Shown here piece after piece: positions 9,601 through 16,125 of a stretch of 22,667 nucleotides of DNA. Within the stretch, counting starts at the first letter, position 1. Each line of letters begins with the position of its first letter. The position numbers and the translations under genes were made by a program. The notes under the pieces are model-generated. The model was not told the origin of the DNA. It saw only the letters and a list, made by a program, of their open reading frames with translations, and did not search any database. This stretch comes from a virus. The stretch is taken from positions 1 to 22,667 of IMG/VR virus record IMGVR_UViG_3300005933_000078, one strand, 5' to 3'.

Positions 9601-9972
9601 GAGCGGTAGGGGGATGCCCTGATCCCGAGCCATCCGACGGATTTCGGCGACGACCTCTGGCCGCACACCTTCGCTGAGCAGGCCGTTTGCCGCAGCCACA
9701 CCTGACGCAGCTTCCTGCGCAACGCGGGCCGTGTCGTCAACCCCCATGGTTGGCGCAGCGGATGGCGCGGGCGCAAGGGGCGCAGTGTCGCCTCGGATCA
9801 CTCGATCCAACGCGGAAGCAAAGGGTGACGGCGTAGGGGCTGCACCAGTCAACAGATTTGTGGTGGGGGCAAGCGGCGTTGTCGGTATCGCTGGCGCTGC
9901 TGCAGGAGCACCTGTGGCCTGCTGCTGCAGAACACGATCAAGTGCGCCAGAAAAGTCCAGTTCGTCAGCCAT
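619..9972 (-). CDS. Giant polyvalent internal virion protein (gp16 position) with zincin metallopeptidase domain
   Basis: This 3117-residue protein holds the place of T7 gp16, the largest ejected core protein (about 1,300 residues in T7), between a gp15-like gene and the tail fibre. Regions seen, in order: an Ala/Pro-rich N-terminus (1-80); helical and hydrophobic segments to about 510; a possible ADP-ribosyltransferase-like domain (784-890); an unrecognised domain with FYANLMGD and LTMDRWWSR (about 1141-1165); a domain with HDAFGH (1539-1544), GEENAW and ETRGQN (from 1578); a zincin-like peptidase with HEVGH (1687-1691) and a downstream HELWARGFESYL (from 1803); a long charged helical stretch (about 1860-2250); and a C-terminal third with hydrophobic segments near 2930-2955 and 2990-3015. 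No lysozyme or transglycosylase motif was visible. The ATG at 9972 has AGGA at about 8 bases and follows the upstream stop by 8 bases. The likely role is delivery into the host with the DNA; ejection is inferred from position, the zincin call is firm on motif, and the other domain calls are tentative. Confidence 0.88.
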   Translation of the reverse strand: MADELDFSGALDRVLQQQATGAPAAAPAIPTTPLAPTTNLLTGAAPTPSPFASALDRVIRGDTAPLAPAPSAAPTMGVDDTARVAQEAASGVAAANGLLSEGVRPEVVAEIRRMARDQGIPLPLAAQTYIERSRAAPNDAYRALLQQNPGLRRLATQGAGYADFRDDAAELATTEQAFTEAQKEWSVGAVAGSVEALGDRLEDTLVGRAITRGTLQTIAALPTLGASLELGVALDIGSTEEQIIERLAAQYGGWAAMENYPASMRMSVLAAARQQYNLVQGLTEEDRSAALQRAGEYFFSAGELVAQAEGLVRNPGSQSFITNTLSQAPNTVIGTLDAFASDPVNGGLFLAETILESAPNIAATIVVSRVTGSLVLGSAVGATLGGGREYVLSTTQFLAERGYTINSVEDAVAILQNADLMQEAADFGFARAMPIAILDGLAGVASGVRLGRTALGDVSAQTVVQATAGGTGEALAQLASEGEISSPRDITIEALAELPTALIEVPLAAGRSFGADRLPPELNQLLAPGALQSAADQATAAQQALETTRAAIEETATFARDPEAVRELLVASGDQEVSIPVQEIERLYQEGALTDDDIAYLNVEDELTQQGELSGDVVTTASRVLTLQGDAFARLSEHVRTQAGAPTAAEARADLANREADIARLQGVLEQAQNVAGEINTLADTITEQLRTTTGLTKGQSRAAGRLMAERYAARAALFEPGTTAQSLYDRDRVTFETEGRAAVAPALEQPALTDADVAYNEQVRTPAGLLDRDRVLPEDNILYRPDRAYRFIGEAGYADFLESGEIRAAQGTKKGYQMPYFMRGKTSSRYGRGDSGTYLVEAVPSEQGWTPSDKYTGPLEALTTADSIRVYRRLDDGTFEVILDNIGDRALLSGPQAAPTVLEQTATIRRGEEALEVPSEGRAPSTREVAAALEGRQREQFGTIERGDYSAEAADRISDWAIEEVMFEVEQARANPERSAVGWYSEKFQRALDVFGGAFPELIGDLDMNLPGVAALGSQQAARDFFTALIAITSDGAKVADNFRFASRAMEQFRRDGRIDPNVTFGGERNKSMKINLQNIQAALETFGPDQMADQLLKKDTISNLKKQAKAEGKNFSTAYKATMELPYAALVFGPKLGAFYANLMGDTGYLTMDRWWSRTFNRYRGTLLAAPTEAGMGRVKELIIADRRLNITTDQLSDDEALVYAADYVASYKAKEYKNGTEIEKAANTVYKAAFDQLEDQPFNASDREFMVNTTLQMQDKLAQQGVDLTVADIQAVLWYYEKRLYAELGARATADVSYEEIARQIIEGRADPAAGEGVAGSELNLDAIGDESGAREPADDYFEQEPESGVDERGRGTGGYSSGGLAPLEGAPTVVGAAGPDAELVAVAEQYAAANGIDLRRQAEFVEIDPERATRIAQAYDQMVHAPQDPAVQAAYADLIQQTIAQYQALVDAGYTFTFFDSETDPYAGNPWNAMRELRANKTMAVYGTYDGYGTEGLTQAAIEDNPMLQDTGLVWMDQSGAERPVTANDLFRAVHDAFGHGIEGAGFRARGEENAWQAHVRLFTGPAIGVLTSETRGQNSWLNYGPFGEQNRTASVEGTVFAPQKAGVMPEFTWNEGRSADEAATAPALEQPGPTPGQPAPTPETPQQGTVGAPRGAYRLPTTDDPRNLIRLSANADPSTFVHEVGHMFLFQMLRDIADPRITPEGKTQLEAQITATRAWFSSNAAQGLTDLKALAKSINKRAVAAPDDAELQLRASRLTAAVQRAEAGGGAAYMQQVAQAFMDPAAPGRDQAAEVVYHELWARGFESYLGTGSAPSAELRSVFAKFAQYISNVYKSLGRLNVTVSPEVADVFDRLLATEEAITQERRGAMYQLSPGVLEGATPAEANQLRKLASEAEDQARTEMAARVGNSLRAEDRAKRRARRETLANELSEQVAAEPVYAATNIAKRGVMPDGTKTGTGKIDRAELVAIAGEEAVARMPAGMVSGRVRPDNAIPLGDLATLSGFPDIYSMIEALTNPTPTPEATAVKERTDAAMLQEFGADLDAQALQIKAVEAVQNDKFQQLQQLQLRILRRLAAQPMARVAQRQAEQEGAPAAAVDRAATQAAQAEQAAASTPREGVQASLARIRADVQRTANASQRRAQVAARRQTASIRLGMDPAAITAAAQRYVRTIKVKDATPARYRQAAARLTAKIERAIADRDYTQAATLMEQRALNLAVAKEASIIQTKVETQRTRWREVTARSDKRLAQRYSIDWINAIRVVLEPFGMARNTPRNYDPARSLADLQAVEPTLYTEIQLAISTYAARSQAAAQANPNNPYKDLTVQEALDLLETADTMLANARDSHGILVEGRRVEFGFIADEVAVNVGQRRKVQKQAGRIGRGRGSRTFRETRRQLGAFKASLRRIEQWARDFDNGKPRGPLTRYLVRPVMAAVDAYTVARRGPQEALAALLRNRTDLMARRPIRATELDGYVFQTKGELIMALLHTGNDSNKRKLLLGGATDVETNRRYVWGSQDADSNLDTSRWDTFVDRLFADGTLTQADMELVQGIWDIFEQTKQAAQAAHKQMYGYYFAEVQADPVVTPVGIYPGGYAPAITDSMMNPDGARFEAEEVMSQQSSASMFPGAEKGFTQSRVEYNQPLDLDLTRIPAHFDRVMKFAYLGPAVRQAARLATNKAFREAVRPGSPDVIDVAVIPWLQRTVQQRVTTPPTDQGWSGLSRVAAAVDRRVGLHIMAGNMVNAAQQITGFPVAAARIPARHLAVAATRWRVNTQSARSYIIAQSPFMQDRLTGGMNEASTTLQNILTEPGLLNRTRNAAQQYGYFAQQIAQNLVDPTVWLAAERHGMEVAYPAAYAEALDRTGDEAAADTAARAEVVAYADSVVRDTQAPLQPSDVSGIEASSPLARLFLKFYSYFNAMGNLLVTEKNIAMNSDMNWAGRYGRSFYAYLMIVTIPTIVAESIAQLARSGFDDLEDEDERDQLMFELLIGSQLKTMAAMVPFAGAVASTAYGIAVTDQVYDDRISLSAGIGVTESTLQGVIRLIAAAADPDTDIETRRAVKTTLDAMGLALGLPINWASKPISYAISVNEGDSRPEGMLDILQGALTGRDGTDR

Positions 9973-9980
9973 GCTTCATC

Positions 9981-11711
9981 CTATTCACTTGCCGCTTGGG
10001 ACTGCGTGTACACCTGTTGTATCAGTTCTGGCGTCGGCTGTAACCCGCGAGCTTCAATGGCCTGCCTGATCAACGGGATGCTACCAGAAGGAACCCCCGG
10101 CACAAACTCGACCGCCTCCTGACCCAGCAAGACCTGCCATCTAGGAGCCGTGTTCACGCCGTATATCGTGCCCTCAGACGTCACGACAGGCGTGTTAAGG
10201 AAGTCGGCGTAGCGCGCAATAGCCTGCGCGTCCCATGCCTCACCGGCGGCAAGTGTGCGCTGCTTTTCGCTCTCCATCAAAAGATACAGCTGGTTGCGGT
10301 CGGCAATGTCTGCGTCCTTGGCGTCTCCACCGGCGCGAACGCCCATGGCAGTGATGGTCGTATCAATCGTGCTCTGCTCAGTGCGTATGCCCTGCCATTT
10401 GTAATCATCGACGCCGGACATCGCGTTGCGGGCGGAGCGCTGATCTGAGAGCAGCGTCTCCCATTGACTGGTGTTGAGCCGACCAACTACTGCCGCGAGG
10501 TCGTAATCGGCCAGCTGTTCAGCGGACAGCAGGCGAATGCTTCTGTACAGATCGTTGTCCCCGATGACCCGAGACCCGCCGTTAAGCGCTTCAAGATCCG
10601 ATCGTTGACCCGGGGTGAACTGCGCAAGCTGCCCTGCGTCATACTCCGCAAACAGCGTGCCGTTCAGCGCGGCCTGCCGTGCGCCGTCAAAGGTCTGCTC
10701 GCGTTGCTGCGCATCGACAGCGGCGGCGCTTGAGAACCGGCGCTCAATCTCCGCCACCAGATCCCGTTCGGTGTCCCCGTCGAGCCCCATGCTGCGTGCG
10801 GCCTGCGTCGCCCCAGCCAAGTCGTCTGGGTATTGCTGGAAGATCATGCTTGCGCCGTTGATGACGACGTCGATCTGCTCACCGTACTGCACGGTGCGCG
10901 TCAGCAGATCATCCTCTGCAAGCGTGATGCTGCCGCGCTCGACGGCCTGATCGTAAAGCGCGCGGCCTATCTTGGGTTCGCCCTGACCGACCGCGCGCAT
11001 AATGGCAGTGCGCTGGAACTGCTCCAGCTCAGTGGCGACCGCTTCGTCGATCAGTCGCTGGCGCTCACCCCCGTCAGGCACGGCAGCAAAGTCATAGGCC
11101 GCTCGGTTGGTGGTGGCAGACACCAGCCGGGCCTCGGCGGCGGCCATGGCTTCTGGGGACGCCCAAGCGGTCGCAGCGGCCTTTTTTGCCGCAGCCTCGG
11201 CCTCGCGGCGCAGGCGGTTGTTGTACGCCTCTCGCTGCTGGAACTCGTATCTGGCGGTCTGATCGAGCAGGGCCTCGCGTCGGCGCTGGGCAAACTCTTG
11301 TGCTGCCTGCCTACCGTTGCGGGACAAGCTGCTCAGGCTATCGTTGTACTGCGTCAGGTGCTCGTCAAAATCAGTCTCAATGCGCTGCGTTAAACCGAAG
11401 GCGTCCCGCTCTTGAAGAGCAAGCGCGCCGCCGTTTCCAGTGGGTGCCCCAGTGACGTCTTCGCCAAAAAGAGTGTTGCGCTCCCAGTCCCCAACGCCTG
11501 CCTGCAGCTCCAGCAGCAGACGTTCGTCCTGCTGCTCCTGCAAGTAATTGGCAAACTGCACCCCACTCTCACCAAGTTGCTGTAGCATGCGAGAGTTGAA
11601 GGTCGTGTCTGGCAAACGCAGTTGCTGAATTGGCGTTGCAGCAGCCTGCGCCTGCATGCCGCCCAGTTGCTGTGCGCCTTGAATCTCGGGGGTGGGGATG
11701 CGGATAACCAT
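9981..11711 (-). CDS. Internal virion protein (T7 gp15-position), helical
   Basis: The 576-residue product is soluble-looking, almost wholly alpha-helical and rich in Ala, Gln, Glu and Arg, with charged stretches around 110-200 (runs such as QRRREALLDQ and RRREAEAAAKKAAAT) likely to form coiled coils. No signal peptide or enzyme motif is visible. The C-terminus has IPLIRQAIEARGLQPTPELI, an ending I associate with gp15-position proteins of podoviruses. It lies between a gp14-like gene and the giant gene, so it probably forms part of the internal core that helps DNA cross the periplasm. T7 gp15 is longer (about 750 residues). The start at 11711 is supported by AAGGA 10 bases upstream. Function rests on gene order and composition, so homology is not proven. 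Confidence 0.72.
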   Translation of the reverse strand: MVIRIPTPEIQGAQQLGGMQAQAAATPIQQLRLPDTTFNSRMLQQLGESGVQFANYLQEQQDERLLLELQAGVGDWERNTLFGEDVTGAPTGNGGALALQERDAFGLTQRIETDFDEHLTQYNDSLSSLSRNGRQAAQEFAQRRREALLDQTARYEFQQREAYNNRLRREAEAAAKKAAATAWASPEAMAAAEARLVSATTNRAAYDFAAVPDGGERQRLIDEAVATELEQFQRTAIMRAVGQGEPKIGRALYDQAVERGSITLAEDDLLTRTVQYGEQIDVVINGASMIFQQYPDDLAGATQAARSMGLDGDTERDLVAEIERRFSSAAAVDAQQREQTFDGARQAALNGTLFAEYDAGQLAQFTPGQRSDLEALNGGSRVIGDNDLYRSIRLLSAEQLADYDLAAVVGRLNTSQWETLLSDQRSARNAMSGVDDYKWQGIRTEQSTIDTTITAMGVRAGGDAKDADIADRNQLYLLMESEKQRTLAAGEAWDAQAIARYADFLNTPVVTSEGTIYGVNTAPRWQVLLGQEAVEFVPGVPSGSIPLIRQAIEARGLQPTPELIQQVYTQSQAASE

Positions 11712-11723
11712 GCGCTGCTGTCC

Positions 11724-12287
11724 TTAACTAAGAAGATCCGGGGAGCGGCCACGGGATCGGCTAGAGCCCCCAAACACCGGGCTATCCGAGGGGAGCGTAT
11801 TAAATATGGAGCTTGCCTGCGAGAGCCCCGCAGCTGCGCCAGCAAGCATTGGGTTGATCGAGGAGGCCTGAAGATCAAAGAGCCCTGCCTGAGCCCGGAA
11901 TTGCCCGCCCTCGATGCTTGCTCTGCGCGCCTCTCGGTCAATGTTGCCTTTCAACGTCATAATATCAAATTGCCCCGCGGTCTGCAGGTCGCCCATCAGC
12001 GCGCCCGCCGTGGTCTCCCCACCGCCCTCTAGCAAAAGGCCGCCACCCGCGATCGCCGCGCGGGCCGCACCGATGGTCTGGTTGACCCGACTGCGCTGGA
12101 TGTCGCGAGCGACCTCACCTCGTTGGATGATGTCGGCTTCATTCTGGGCAGAGATGATCGAATTATTGCGCGCGACGGCGGAGCTGTATTCTGCCTGCGC
12201 CTTTTGAGCATTGGCCTGCTGCACGGCGCTGACTGTTGCAACCGCGGTAGACGCCAAGACCGCTGCGGTCGCCAAGGTAATACACAT
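11724..12287 (-). CDS. Internal virion protein B-like (T7 gp14-position)
   Basis: The 187-residue product opens with a short hydrophobic Ala/Val/Thr-rich stretch (residues 3-24), then a helical region rich in Ala, Gln and Arg (25-80), a glycine-rich turn (IAGGGLLLEGGGE, about 81-93), another helical part and a disordered Ser/Arg tail. This layout is typical of gp14-type core proteins, which in T7 are ejected first and form a channel in the outer membrane. The start ATG at 12287 overlaps the stop of the acetyltransferase gene (TAATG), so the two are probably translationally coupled. The hydrophobic start resembles a signal sequence but is more likely a membrane-insertion segment, given the virion context. 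The family call rests on layout and order. Confidence 0.74.
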   Translation of the reverse strand: MCITLATAAVLASTAVATVSAVQQANAQKAQAEYSSAVARNNSIISAQNEADIIQRGEVARDIQRSRVNQTIGAARAAIAGGGLLLEGGGETTAGALMGDLQTAGQFDIMTLKGNIDREARRASIEGGQFRAQAGLFDLQASSINPMLAGAAAGLSQASSIFNTLPSDSPVFGGSSRSRGRSPDLLS

Positions 12288-12736
12288 TATGCGGCTTCCT
12301 TCTTATGCACAGTGCCTGCGGTCTCGTAACCCATGCGCTGCAATACGTTGCTGACAGTCTGGTTGTCGACGCCAGCATACACGACGGGACGCAGAACGTC
12401 AGCGGCATTCTCGTGTGCCCACTTTTCAAACGCACGCAGCAGCATAACGCCAGCGCGTGACCCCCGATCTGCTTCGCGAACGTAGAAGGCGTGATCGACG
12501 GCGACTTGCACATCGATCCACAGATCCTGCACCACTTCGCCGACGAACGCGCCCACCAGCTCGCCCTTGGTCGCGTAGCCAATCGACAGCACTTCTGGCA
12601 CCTCGATCAGCCGCGTCAGGATGAACTCCACGCGGGCCTCGTCCATGGGGTAGGCGGCATAGACGCCAGTGCGGTGCATCTCGCGCGCCAGCTCTAGCAG
12701 CTGCGGCAGGTCGGCTGGGCGGAGGTCACGGATCAT
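12287..12736 (-). CDS. GNAT-family N-acetyltransferase
   Basis: The 149-residue product has the GNAT layout: an N-terminal strand and helix (IRDLRPADLPQLLELAREMH), a central strand ending DHAFYV (81-86), the acetyl-CoA loop RGSRAG (91-96) followed by a helix, and a late VDNQTVSNVLQRMGYE (123-138), the usual substrate-side helix and turn. The canonical loop is Q/R-x-x-G-x-G/A; here the fourth position is Arg, a variant I recall from phage-borne GNATs. Such proteins transfer an acetyl group from acetyl-CoA to an amine; the substrate is unknown. The gene overlaps both neighbours by one base or a few bases (TGATG with the nozzle gene, TAATG with the gp14-like gene). It holds the slot of T7 gp13, an internal virion protein, so it may act in virion assembly or be packaged. 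Confidence 0.85.
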   Translation of the reverse strand: MIRDLRPADLPQLLELAREMHRTGVYAAYPMDEARVEFILTRLIEVPEVLSIGYATKGELVGAFVGEVVQDLWIDVQVAVDHAFYVREADRGSRAGVMLLRAFEKWAHENAADVLRPVVYAGVDNQTVSNVLQRMGYETAGTVHKKEAA

Positions 12737-15522
12737 CAGTTGCCACCGACAATAGCGTCAGGCGTGACAGACAAGATGGTCAGAGGCAGCGGGTCGCGCT
12801 GCTCGATCACCACCTGCTTTTTCTTGCCCCAACCACTTTTTACCGTCACGTCGATGCTCTCGGTGACCATCTGCAAAGGCGTGTTTTCCGCACGGGGTTG
12901 AGCAAAGGCCACCTCTCGGAGCTGGTCCTCTGACGGTCCAGTCCACATGCCACGGCTGCGCTCAACCTCGACCGCTAGGCGGCTGTAGTTAAGCGCCCGG
13001 TTGTCGATCGTGTTGCGGGCACCGTAGGTGGACAGCGGCAGCGTGATCAGTTGGCAGGTGTACGGCAAGCCGATGTGGACCCGGCTGGCTGGCGCGCTGA
13101 GGGTCACCGACCCGTCGGTGACAACCAGCCCCCGCTCGACGCGCCCGTTGGCGGCGGCCACCACCTCTTCTCCCTCAAGATGAGCGAGCCCGGACAAAGT
13201 GGTGACCGCCTCTCTCGCCGCGCCGCCGGAAGAGTAAACGGCGAAGCTCGAGCCCGTGTACGGCGTCCCCTGCCTGTAGATCTCAAAGGTATCTGCAGTG
13301 GGGTTGGCAACCGTAAATCCTGTGCCGTTGTAAACGGAAGACAGCGCCTTGCGCGTGGTCCCACTCGAGGTGACCTCGAGCACGCCAGATATGTCGACAA
13401 TAGCCCCGGCGCTCAGCCCGTGGCTGGGCGCAGTGACCACCACCGGATTGCTAGACGTCATGTGCGTGATCGTGATCGGTGCGTCTAAGCTCAGCCCGCA
13501 GTCCACACAAAAGGCGTCCTGCAGATCTTCGAAGTCCCCTGTGTCCAGCCGCTCGATGAAGGTCTTGGTGACGCCGTTGATGACGCGGGACACAGCAAAA
13601 TACGGCACGTCTTTGTCGTCTTCTCGGACAACCGCTACGCTCTTAAATAGCCCGCGGGTCGACGCCCGTGTCCACGCAAAGACCTCCTGCTCGTTCTGGT
13701 ACGTCAGGCTCAGGGCGCTCCCGTCGCCGCGAATAAACCAGATGATGTCGTATGGAGAGGGCGCGAAATCCCAGTCGACGATATGTGCGCGGTCAAGCAG
13801 GTGACGCGCTAAGACAGTGATGTCGCGGCCAGTAAACTTGTCGGTCGCGAACTCGTAGGACAGCTCACGAATAAAGTTGCCCGGGGCCATGTAAAGCGCC
13901 ACATCCCCAGCGACAATCGGGCGCAACGAAGTAGACCCGTAATAGCTCTGCGGCTTGATGTTTATCGTGGACGGGGTGAACGCGGCGTCAGCCGCGCCTT
14001 TGACCCGGTACTCGGCCCCCGTGGTCAAGAACACCAGATCGCTCAATGGGATGATGTGCCTGATCTCGTTGATCCGCCGTGCGGATAGTGTCCCGATAAT
14101 GGCATCGTCGTCTCGCAATGGGGTGGACGTAGCAAAGTTGTAGAACACCCCGGTCTGTGTCGCCCAGAACCGATTTGGGAACACGTTCGAGTTGGCGTAA
14201 ATCTGGCGCTGCTGAAAGAAGCCCGTGGTCGATGGCCAATAGCCGGGGCCTTCCTCAAAGGGGTTGGCAGCCAATGGCGCGGTGTCGCCAGTGTCTGCCT
14301 CGACAAAGGCGTCATGAAACTCGTCAATGTCAACTCTGCCGATGAACCCGTACAGCCCGTTGTCGTCCGCTCGATAGATGTTGTAGGTGTCGGCGTCTGC
14401 CGCGGGCACCCAAGAGACGGTGTTGTCCCACGCAAGCGCGGTCGCTTGGGTCTTTACAAAAGCCGTAAGCACTGACCCGCCCGAGGTATAGGCGCCGTAG
14501 TCAGTGCCGTCGATAACCGCGCGGCCAGTGCTCATCAGCTCAAACGTCGTCGGGGTGGGGGAACCTAAAACAAGAAACCTGCGGTCGTTGAGCTCAGTCA
14601 TGCCCACCACGCCGCTGATGTAGATCTCGTCCCCGTACGTCAACTCGTGCTCGCTCGACGTGGTTATCACGACAGGGCTGGTTGCGGTGGCGCCAGTGAT
14701 CGTGATGCCGACTGCGCTGAGGGCGGATAGGCTCTCTTCAAACGTGGCGCGGTTATTGGCGGTCACCTTGTACTTGAGCGTGTCGCCGTCGACTACCCAT
14801 GTGCCGCCGCTGTTGTAGCTAGAGTAGCCCGAGCTGTCGACGCCCTCGAGGCGAAACGTATTCCCGTCGATCGCCGTGATGCGGTAAGTGTTACCATTGA
14901 GCTCAGTCATCCCGACAATGCCCGTGATCAGCACTTCGGCCCCCGTGGACAGCCCGTGCCCAGTGGAGGTGACGATTGCTGGGTTGGCTTGGGTTACGTC
15001 AGAGATCGACCCGCTCTGCAGGTAATTGTTTGTGATTGACAGGGCAGTCGGCGGCTCTTGGCTTGGGGAGAACTCGATCTCTGTCAGGGTCCAGTTGGTG
15101 TTTGTGATGCGCACCAGCTCGCGAGGGGCGTAATTAGGGTGGACGATAGTCATAACATCGCCACTCTGGGCGAACTCAATTTCAAATAAGTTGGCGGCAG
15201 CGTAGGGGGTCACGATCTCATAAGGGACACCCCCGTTCAGGATCTGGCCAGCATAGGTGTAGAACCGCATGTACTGATCGCCGAGCTCGAGGATATAGGT
15301 CTGCTCGGTGTTGAACTCGAAGGGGATCAGGCGGACTGTGCCAGTGGTCTTGGCCTCAGCGATAAACTGCAGCCCGGGCCGACTCTTCATCCCGCCGGTT
15401 ACCTCGGAGATAAAGTTCTCGGCACGCTCTGCGCCAACAGCGCGCTTTGATAGATCAACCCTTGCAGCGACTGCCGGGGATACTTCACCGCCTGCAAAGC
15501 TAGGTTGCGTGAGCTTCGCCAT
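12736..15522 (-). CDS. Tail nozzle-like protein (T7 gp12 position) with inserted beta domains
   Basis: The 928-residue product has the opening FAGGEVSP, RVDLSKR, AENF and GGMKSRPG (residues 9-50) seen in large tail tubular or nozzle proteins of podoviruses that follow a gp11-like adaptor, where they close the tail tip and carry the fibres. The core resumes with GFFQQRQIYAN (434-444) and TTGAEYRVKGA (500-510). Three repeated beta domains interrupt it (about 175-242, 277-351 and 684-768), plus a fibronectin III-like segment (about 365-415, VSWVPAADADTYNIYRAD). A Cys pair (CVDCG, 672-676) lies just before the third repeat. T7 gp12 is about 794 residues. The ATG at 15522 has a weak GAGGT about 10 bases upstream; the stop overlaps the GNAT start by one base. 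The tail role is well supported; the domain names are my recognition only. Confidence 0.83.
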   Translation of the reverse strand: MAKLTQPSFAGGEVSPAVAARVDLSKRAVGAERAENFISEVTGGMKSRPGLQFIAEAKTTGTVRLIPFEFNTEQTYILELGDQYMRFYTYAGQILNGGVPYEIVTPYAAANLFEIEFAQSGDVMTIVHPNYAPRELVRITNTNWTLTEIEFSPSQEPPTALSITNNYLQSGSISDVTQANPAIVTSTGHGLSTGAEVLITGIVGMTELNGNTYRITAIDGNTFRLEGVDSSGYSSYNSGGTWVVDGDTLKYKVTANNRATFEESLSALSAVGITITGATATSPVVITTSSEHELTYGDEIYISGVVGMTELNDRRFLVLGSPTPTTFELMSTGRAVIDGTDYGAYTSGGSVLTAFVKTQATALAWDNTVSWVPAADADTYNIYRADDNGLYGFIGRVDIDEFHDAFVEADTGDTAPLAANPFEEGPGYWPSTTGFFQQRQIYANSNVFPNRFWATQTGVFYNFATSTPLRDDDAIIGTLSARRINEIRHIIPLSDLVFLTTGAEYRVKGAADAAFTPSTINIKPQSYYGSTSLRPIVAGDVALYMAPGNFIRELSYEFATDKFTGRDITVLARHLLDRAHIVDWDFAPSPYDIIWFIRGDGSALSLTYQNEQEVFAWTRASTRGLFKSVAVVREDDKDVPYFAVSRVINGVTKTFIERLDTGDFEDLQDAFCVDCGLSLDAPITITHMTSSNPVVVTAPSHGLSAGAIVDISGVLEVTSSGTTRKALSSVYNGTGFTVANPTADTFEIYRQGTPYTGSSFAVYSSGGAAREAVTTLSGLAHLEGEEVVAAANGRVERGLVVTDGSVTLSAPASRVHIGLPYTCQLITLPLSTYGARNTIDNRALNYSRLAVEVERSRGMWTGPSEDQLREVAFAQPRAENTPLQMVTESIDVTVKSGWGKKKQVVIEQRDPLPLTILSVTPDAIVGGN
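13219..13473 (-). repeat. FCCH-like beta-domain repeat, copy 3, in nozzle protein
   Basis: Residues 684-768 of the nozzle protein. Shared features are NPVVVTAPSHGLSAG, a V-x-ISGV strand, TADTFEIY and a final YSSGG. This copy is the most diverged: it lacks the GMTELN turn present in the other two and carries an extra loop. It is a protein-level repeat. Confidence 0.65.
14470..14694 (-). repeat. FCCH-like beta-domain repeat, copy 2, in nozzle protein
   Basis: Residues 277-351 of the nozzle protein. It shares SPVVITTSSEHELTYGD, ISGVVGMTELN, TTFELM and YTSGG with the first copy. The VGMTELN block is identical in copies 1 and 2. Confidence 0.72.
14797..15000 (-). repeat. FCCH-like beta-domain repeat, copy 1, in nozzle protein
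   Basis: Residues 175-242 of the nozzle protein. Features are NPAIVTSTGHGLSTG, ITGIVGMTELNG, NTFRLEG and YNSGG. The pattern resembles the small beta domain called E1_FCCH that turns up in phage structural proteins; this name is from recall. Confidence 0.72.
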
Positions 15523-15525
15523 TCT

Positions 15526-16122
15526 TTAATACCTCGCAGAGATCCACCCCGCCTCCGCAGGCTGGGGTGCCTCAAACCCTTCGTTGGCGTCTGTGGCTTG
15601 GGCCTTAGCAATCTCGATGTCGGCCAAAGACTTCATGTCAGACATGATCTGCCGGTCTCCGGTCAGGGGCATCGCGATGTACTGGGCAAGGCGGTAGGCA
15701 AGCGCAGTGACAAACTGCGGGTCGTATCGTTGCGGGTCGGGCTCCCGCTTGGTGTACTCGATGGTCGGGTCGAGCTGGTTGGTTAGGATGACGTGTACGT
15801 CGTCCTTGTTGCGCGCAGTCTCGTACCGGATAGGTGGCTGGTCGTCACCCAGCGGGTTTACAACACGGATGATGCGCAAGGCGTCGCTCGGGTAGGTGTA
15901 CATGTACTCCCAATTCCCGGGGGCGTCCCCCACCAGATTGGCGGGGGTTGCGTATTTACGGGCGAACTTCCATGGGTGATCCCGAAGTACCATATCGCGC
16001 ACATGCCCGAACACCAGATTGACCTGCTCGGCCTCCGGTGTCTGGTCGTTCAGTGAGGTGATGTCATAACGATCACCAATGTTCTGAAGCGCAAGGCGCG
16101 CGATTTCGACTTCGGATGCCAT
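15526..16122 (-). CDS. Tail tubular protein A (T7 gp11-like head-tail adaptor)
   Basis: The 198-residue product matches the gp11 family in length and motifs: an N-terminal EIARLALQNIGD helix, a conserved RDMVLRDHPWKFAR (42-55), a WEYMYTYPSDALRIIRV segment (71-87) and a helical C-terminal part with TALAYRLAQYIAMPL and KAQATDANEG. In T7, gp11 forms a twelve-subunit ring that joins the portal to the nozzle. The start at 16122 has GAGGAG about 7 bases upstream, and this site runs into the stop codon of the gene before it. It directly precedes the nozzle gene, the standard gp11-gp12 order. Confidence 0.9.
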   Translation of the reverse strand: MASEVEIARLALQNIGDRYDITSLNDQTPEAEQVNLVFGHVRDMVLRDHPWKFARKYATPANLVGDAPGNWEYMYTYPSDALRIIRVVNPLGDDQPPIRYETARNKDDVHVILTNQLDPTIEYTKREPDPQRYDPQFVTALAYRLAQYIAMPLTGDRQIMSDMKSLADIEIAKAQATDANEGFEAPQPAEAGWISARY

Positions 16123-16125
16123 GGT

